Assembly (NCBI GenBank): GCA_902562425.1
Contig: CACETF010000002.1
Span: forward strand, 62,001 to 126,000
DNA: 64,000 bases
Reading direction: 5' to 3'
Origin: Porticoccaceae bacterium
GTDB lineage: Bacteria > Pseudomonadota > Gammaproteobacteria > Pseudomonadales > Porticoccaceae
The position numbers and the translations under genes are program-made. The notes beneath the pieces were generated by a model. The model did no database searches and had not been told where the DNA came from. It saw only the letters and a list, made by a program, of their open reading frames with translations. Positions 62,301 through 64,000 of the stretch are shown here, piece after piece. Position 1 is the stretch's first letter. Every line of letters begins with the position of its first letter.

Positions 62301-62557
62301 CGATTATTTTGACTTCGACAACAACCATTGTGGGATTACTCCCTCTCGCCAACGGTATTAGTGTTGACATTGTTAACCGTACATGGGAGCGAGGCGGAAT
62401 GATTGTTTCCTGGTGGCAGCCGCTTGCAAGTGCTATTGTCGATGGTTTGTTATTGTCAACCGTAATGACTCTGTTGTTAACTCCAGCCCTGTTAGTTTTA
62501 CCGAATAGGATCCATGGGATATTGTCTATGATTGTGTATGCATCAGAAAGGAGGTAG
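59381..62557 (+). CDS. RND efflux permease subunit
   Basis: Large inner-membrane pump (HAE/AcrB superfamily) with the 1+5+1+5 helix pattern and two big periplasmic loops. TM4 reads SLGMLIDGAIVVVEFADARM: of the two adjacent Asp that relay protons in AcrB (D407, D408) only the first is kept, the second being Gly. In TM10 GIVVNNNIVLLHTY has Asn where AcrB has K940. 1058 residues from ATG 59381, which overlaps the adaptor stop; ATG 59423 has a better Shine-Dalgarno (GGCGGAGA) and is a real alternative. No outer-membrane channel gene follows. Confidence 0.92.
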   Translation: MTKDEAEIPPGGDFMNSLIKTPKVTLFIMLLVFFVGILAFKTIPVEMEPDIQVPVFLVLVQHEGISPEDGARLLIKPIETELKKLDGVEEINGIAKDDSIQIIVQFEIDLQVEGSLTDLRNAVERASTKFPEGTEEPIIEEISIRLPEVVVAFAALEESHRELSAIAKHFEAEFEKLPHVLEVTLGGYREEVLEILLLPERLRYFQITLDEILNVFSVNNLVVPAGQLETTSGLFAIKLPAPIEDEGDVREIPIKSSGSGVVKFGDVAQIVRKFKDADGFSTLNGIDAITLDIMKRPGANSIETVQLVRDLVARDRHLFSQNINIDFLFDSAPYSQALIDELSGNILTAMALILILVVATLGPQSGILVTLAVPFCLLGSLIVILFLGFSYNFVVMFGLLLSLGMLIDGAIVVVEFADARMRTGANALEAYQEAVERMRLPITASIGTTLAAFSPLLFWPGTTGKFMAYMPVTVFAVLVWSLLYALIFAPTLGVVIERSFLPIDSKNRSYQSKKPSIGLLTYFYVTYLKLLREVINRPLTSVTLLLTFLFLVFLGYAKYGAGSEFFTETENRFGTISVRAQGNFSVEQKRELTDQVAKSIGEFDEIKSLHATSSDAWLVQRDTSRDQISVFFVELTPSKERDLSSTEVFEKIRAVLSKIPGIIATGQNLENGPPVGKDLQLQISSTDRDAMYRTAGVVKRWISKNVAGFRDLEDTMPIAGVQWEFQIDRSLASMTDVNVKTLGQSIQLVTNGLPLSYFRPDDAEEEVEIRLRYPKLQRNFAELDGLLVNSALGSIPISIFSNRRPVRKVDKINRLDMQESVMVMASSEEGFLIDDQMQQITKWLETADIPPNVEVKFRGVNEEQAESESFLLMSFGMALGLMLILMLAHFNSFYQTFLILFSVVISTAGVLLGLLVGNEVFSITLTGIGIVALAGIVVNNNIVLLHTYNHIRKNRIGIPPEAAVFEATKSRLRPIILTSTTTIVGLLPLANGISVDIVNRTWERGGMIVSWWQPLASAIVDGLLLSTVMTLLLTPALLVLPNRIHGILSMIVYASERR

Positions 62558-62562
62558 TTTGA

Positions 62563-62961
62563 TTGTATTGTTTGCCGATTAAAAATTCGCTATTATTTAA
62601 GAAATTTTTTGATAGATACATAGTGAAGCTAAGTAAAAAATCCATACGAAAAGAGATTTTGGCAAAAACACAAGAATATCTCTGCAATGGTGGATTGATA
62701 GAGGAAGTGTTGCTTGGAGAATCAGGCCAAAATACCAAAGAGCCAATAGTTCGACCAGCCTTTAAGATTGACGAATCCTCAAGAAACAAAATTTATCTCA
62801 CTGAGGTTGTTTCAACAATAGATGCTCGCAAAGTCAAAACTACTAAGTCCAGACTTCTCACTAAAAATCACTCTGGGAGGCATAAAAAAATCATTTATGA
62901 TGATTTTGGTGAACCATTACGCGAAGTATGGGTCGACTCGAAGGTCAGATCAAAACCTTGA
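62563..62961 (+). CDS. Unrecognised basic protein, cotranslated with the RND permease
   Basis: 132 residues, rich in Lys and Arg, no signal peptide or membrane helix. TTG 62563 has AAGGAGGT at 62548-62555 with 7-base spacing, one of the best ribosome sites in the window and located inside the end of the permease gene, so it is very probably translated. The segment RKEILAKTQEYLCNGGLIEE weakly resembles the LAxxxxxFLxxGGxI helix-turn of SutA-like RNA-polymerase-binding proteins. The C-terminal part (KKIIYDDFGEPLREVWVDS) is not familiar. The function is unknown. Confidence 0.7.
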   Translation: MYCLPIKNSLLFKKFFDRYIVKLSKKSIRKEILAKTQEYLCNGGLIEEVLLGESGQNTKEPIVRPAFKIDESSRNKIYLTEVVSTIDARKVKTTKSRLLTKNHSGRHKKIIYDDFGEPLREVWVDSKVRSKP

Positions 62962-63132
62962 AATATAGATTAGTTTTGATTTCTAATTCATATTCCATTA
63001 CAAGTGTAAGCACTAAAGACTTTAACTTTACAACTGCAAGGTCTAATTACTGAACCTAGAACGAGGCAAGGTGTTATTCTATATATCAATTTAACAAAGA
63101 CGGTTGGACAAAATAGGGGTATCGTTCATTCT

Positions 63133-64000
63133 TTATTGCCCCAAAGCTTGCTTTTCCGCATGATAACTGGATCTCACTAGAGGTCCGCAAACAGCATGTG
63201 TGAAACCGATATTTAGCGCATATTTGGCATATTCTTCAAATTCTTTGGGGTTAACAAACCTGTCAATTTTTAAGTGATTAACTGACGGCTGAAGATATTG
63301 GCCCACGGTGAGCATCGTGACACCGCTGGAACGAAGATCATCAATTGTATTGAAGATATCAGTTTTAGTTTCTCCGAGCCCTACCATGAGGCCTGATTTT
63401 GTAGGTATTTCTGGATTCCGTGATAAATATTCGCTCAATAGACGCAGAGACCACTGATAATTTGCTCCCGGTCTAACCTTCCTATACAGATCTGGAATCG
63501 TTTCAATATTGTGATTAAAAACATCGGGTGGAGAATCGCTTAAGATATCCAATGCGACATCCATACGGCCGCGGAAATCGGGCACTAATACTTCGATCTT
63601 CAAATCTGGAATTTTGAGTCTCGCTGAACGGATACAGTCTGCAAAGTGTTTCGCCCCACCATCACGAAGATCATCTCTGTCCACCGAGGTGATCACAACA
63701 TATTTTAAATCCATTTCTGCAATGGCTTGAGATAAATTTCTTGGCTCATTTTTATCTAAGGGTAGAGGCTTCCCATGACCTACATCACAAAATGGACATC
63801 GCCGGGTACAGATATCGCCCATAATCATGAAAGTTGCAGTTCCACTAGAGAAACATTCATTAAGATTAGGGCATGATGCTTCTTCACAGACTGTGGATAG
63901 TCTATTTTTTCGCAGCACATTTTTGATTAGGTGAACCTTTCGAGAGGTGCTAATCGGAGCTCTCAACCATGCCGGCTTCCGAATAATTTCTTTTGATGGA
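63133..64000 (-). CDS. lipA: Lipoyl synthase (N terminus beyond window)
   Basis: Radical-SAM enzyme that inserts two sulfurs into octanoyl groups on E2/GcvH proteins. The auxiliary cluster motif is [12 protein letters not shown] and the radical-SAM motif CTRRCPFC. The AdoMet/substrate motifs [26 protein letters not shown] and [10 protein letters not shown] follow. The frame continues upstream of the TTG at 63966 as [13 protein letters not shown], the normal LipA N-terminal context, to the window edge; so the gene is cut here and the TTG is internal. The 171-base gap to the previous gene holds nothing I can identify. Confidence 0.95.
   Translation of the reverse strand, partial: PSKEIIRKPAWLRAPISTSRKVHLIKNVLRKNRLSTVCEEASCPNLNECFSSGTATFMIMGDICTRRCPFCDVGHGKPLPLDKNEPRNLSQAIAEMDLKYVVITSVDRDDLRDGGAKHFADCIRSARLKIPDLKIEVLVPDFRGRMDVALDILSDSPPDVFNHNIETIPDLYRKVRPGANYQWSLRLLSEYLSRNPEIPTKSGLMVGLGETKTDIFNTIDDLRSSGVTMLTVGQYLQPSVNHLKIDRFVNPKEFEEYAKYALNIGFTHAVCGPLVRSSYHAEKQALGQ

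Overview
The window is about 64 kb of compact, AT-rich chromosome from a gammaproteobacterium. It is probably a free-living or marine-type lineage with a reduced genome, near the Pseudomonas/Oceanospirillales branch. This rests on gene order. Several blocks match the known Pseudomonas order: metY-rimP-nusA-infB-rbfA-truB-rpsO-pnp, recN/grpE-dnaK-dnaJ-dapB-carAB-greA, ffh-rpsP-rimM-trmD-rplS, lptM-lysA-dapF-DUF484/cyaY/argH/hemCDXY, and tilS-pyrG-kdsA-eno-ftsB-ispD-ispF-truD-pcm-nlpD. Genes expected between them are often missing here (fur/bamE, xerC, algZR, accA, surE, rpoS), and intergenic gaps are short. Nothing was found that looks like a prophage, insertion sequence, CRISPR array or genomic island.

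Layout. 1-739: end of djlA. 794-9779: initiator tRNA with its own promoter, then the transcription/translation operon ending in pnp. 9816-11507 (minus): recN, back to back with a heat-shock promoter for grpE. 11633-16268: grpE, dnaK, dnaJ, dapB. 16526-21426: carA-carB-greA. 21429-23536 (minus): argD-argF, preceded by a leader with an intrinsic terminator. 23830-27737: grxD, two divergent Nudix hydrolases, a CorB-type membrane protein and ypjD. 27844-33830: ffh, rpsP-rimM-trmD-rplS, rnr. 33919-38682: DUF484, dapF, lysA, lptM, cyaY, argH. 38913-42956: hemC-hemD-hemX-hemY. 42963-45310 (minus): trmL, a long-chain flavodoxin and a stand-alone MnmC oxidase domain. 45805-56132: tilS through nlpD. 56263-62961: a membrane pyrophosphatase, then an RND efflux adaptor/permease pair with a small unknown gene. 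63133 to the end (minus): lipA, cut by the window edge.

Most genes are housekeeping: ribosome assembly, RNA decay, protein folding, lysine, arginine, pyrimidine, tetrapyrrole, isoprenoid and KDO synthesis, tRNA modification and cell-envelope functions. I did not find a clearly new multi-gene system. The best leads are: (1) tilS has no ATG/GTG/TTG that keeps its catalytic PP-loop, and appears to start at a CTG with a good Shine-Dalgarno; (2) an MnmC protein reduced to its oxidase half but keeping what looks like the interdomain linker; (3) a short leader ORF plus intrinsic terminator in front of argD; (4) an initiator tRNA with a U1:U72 mismatch; (5) an RND permease with an altered proton-relay site, followed by an unrecognised basic protein with a near-perfect ribosome-binding site; (6) absence of surE and rpoS from their usual positions, with a PopT-type lipid-carrier transporter between pcm and nlpD.
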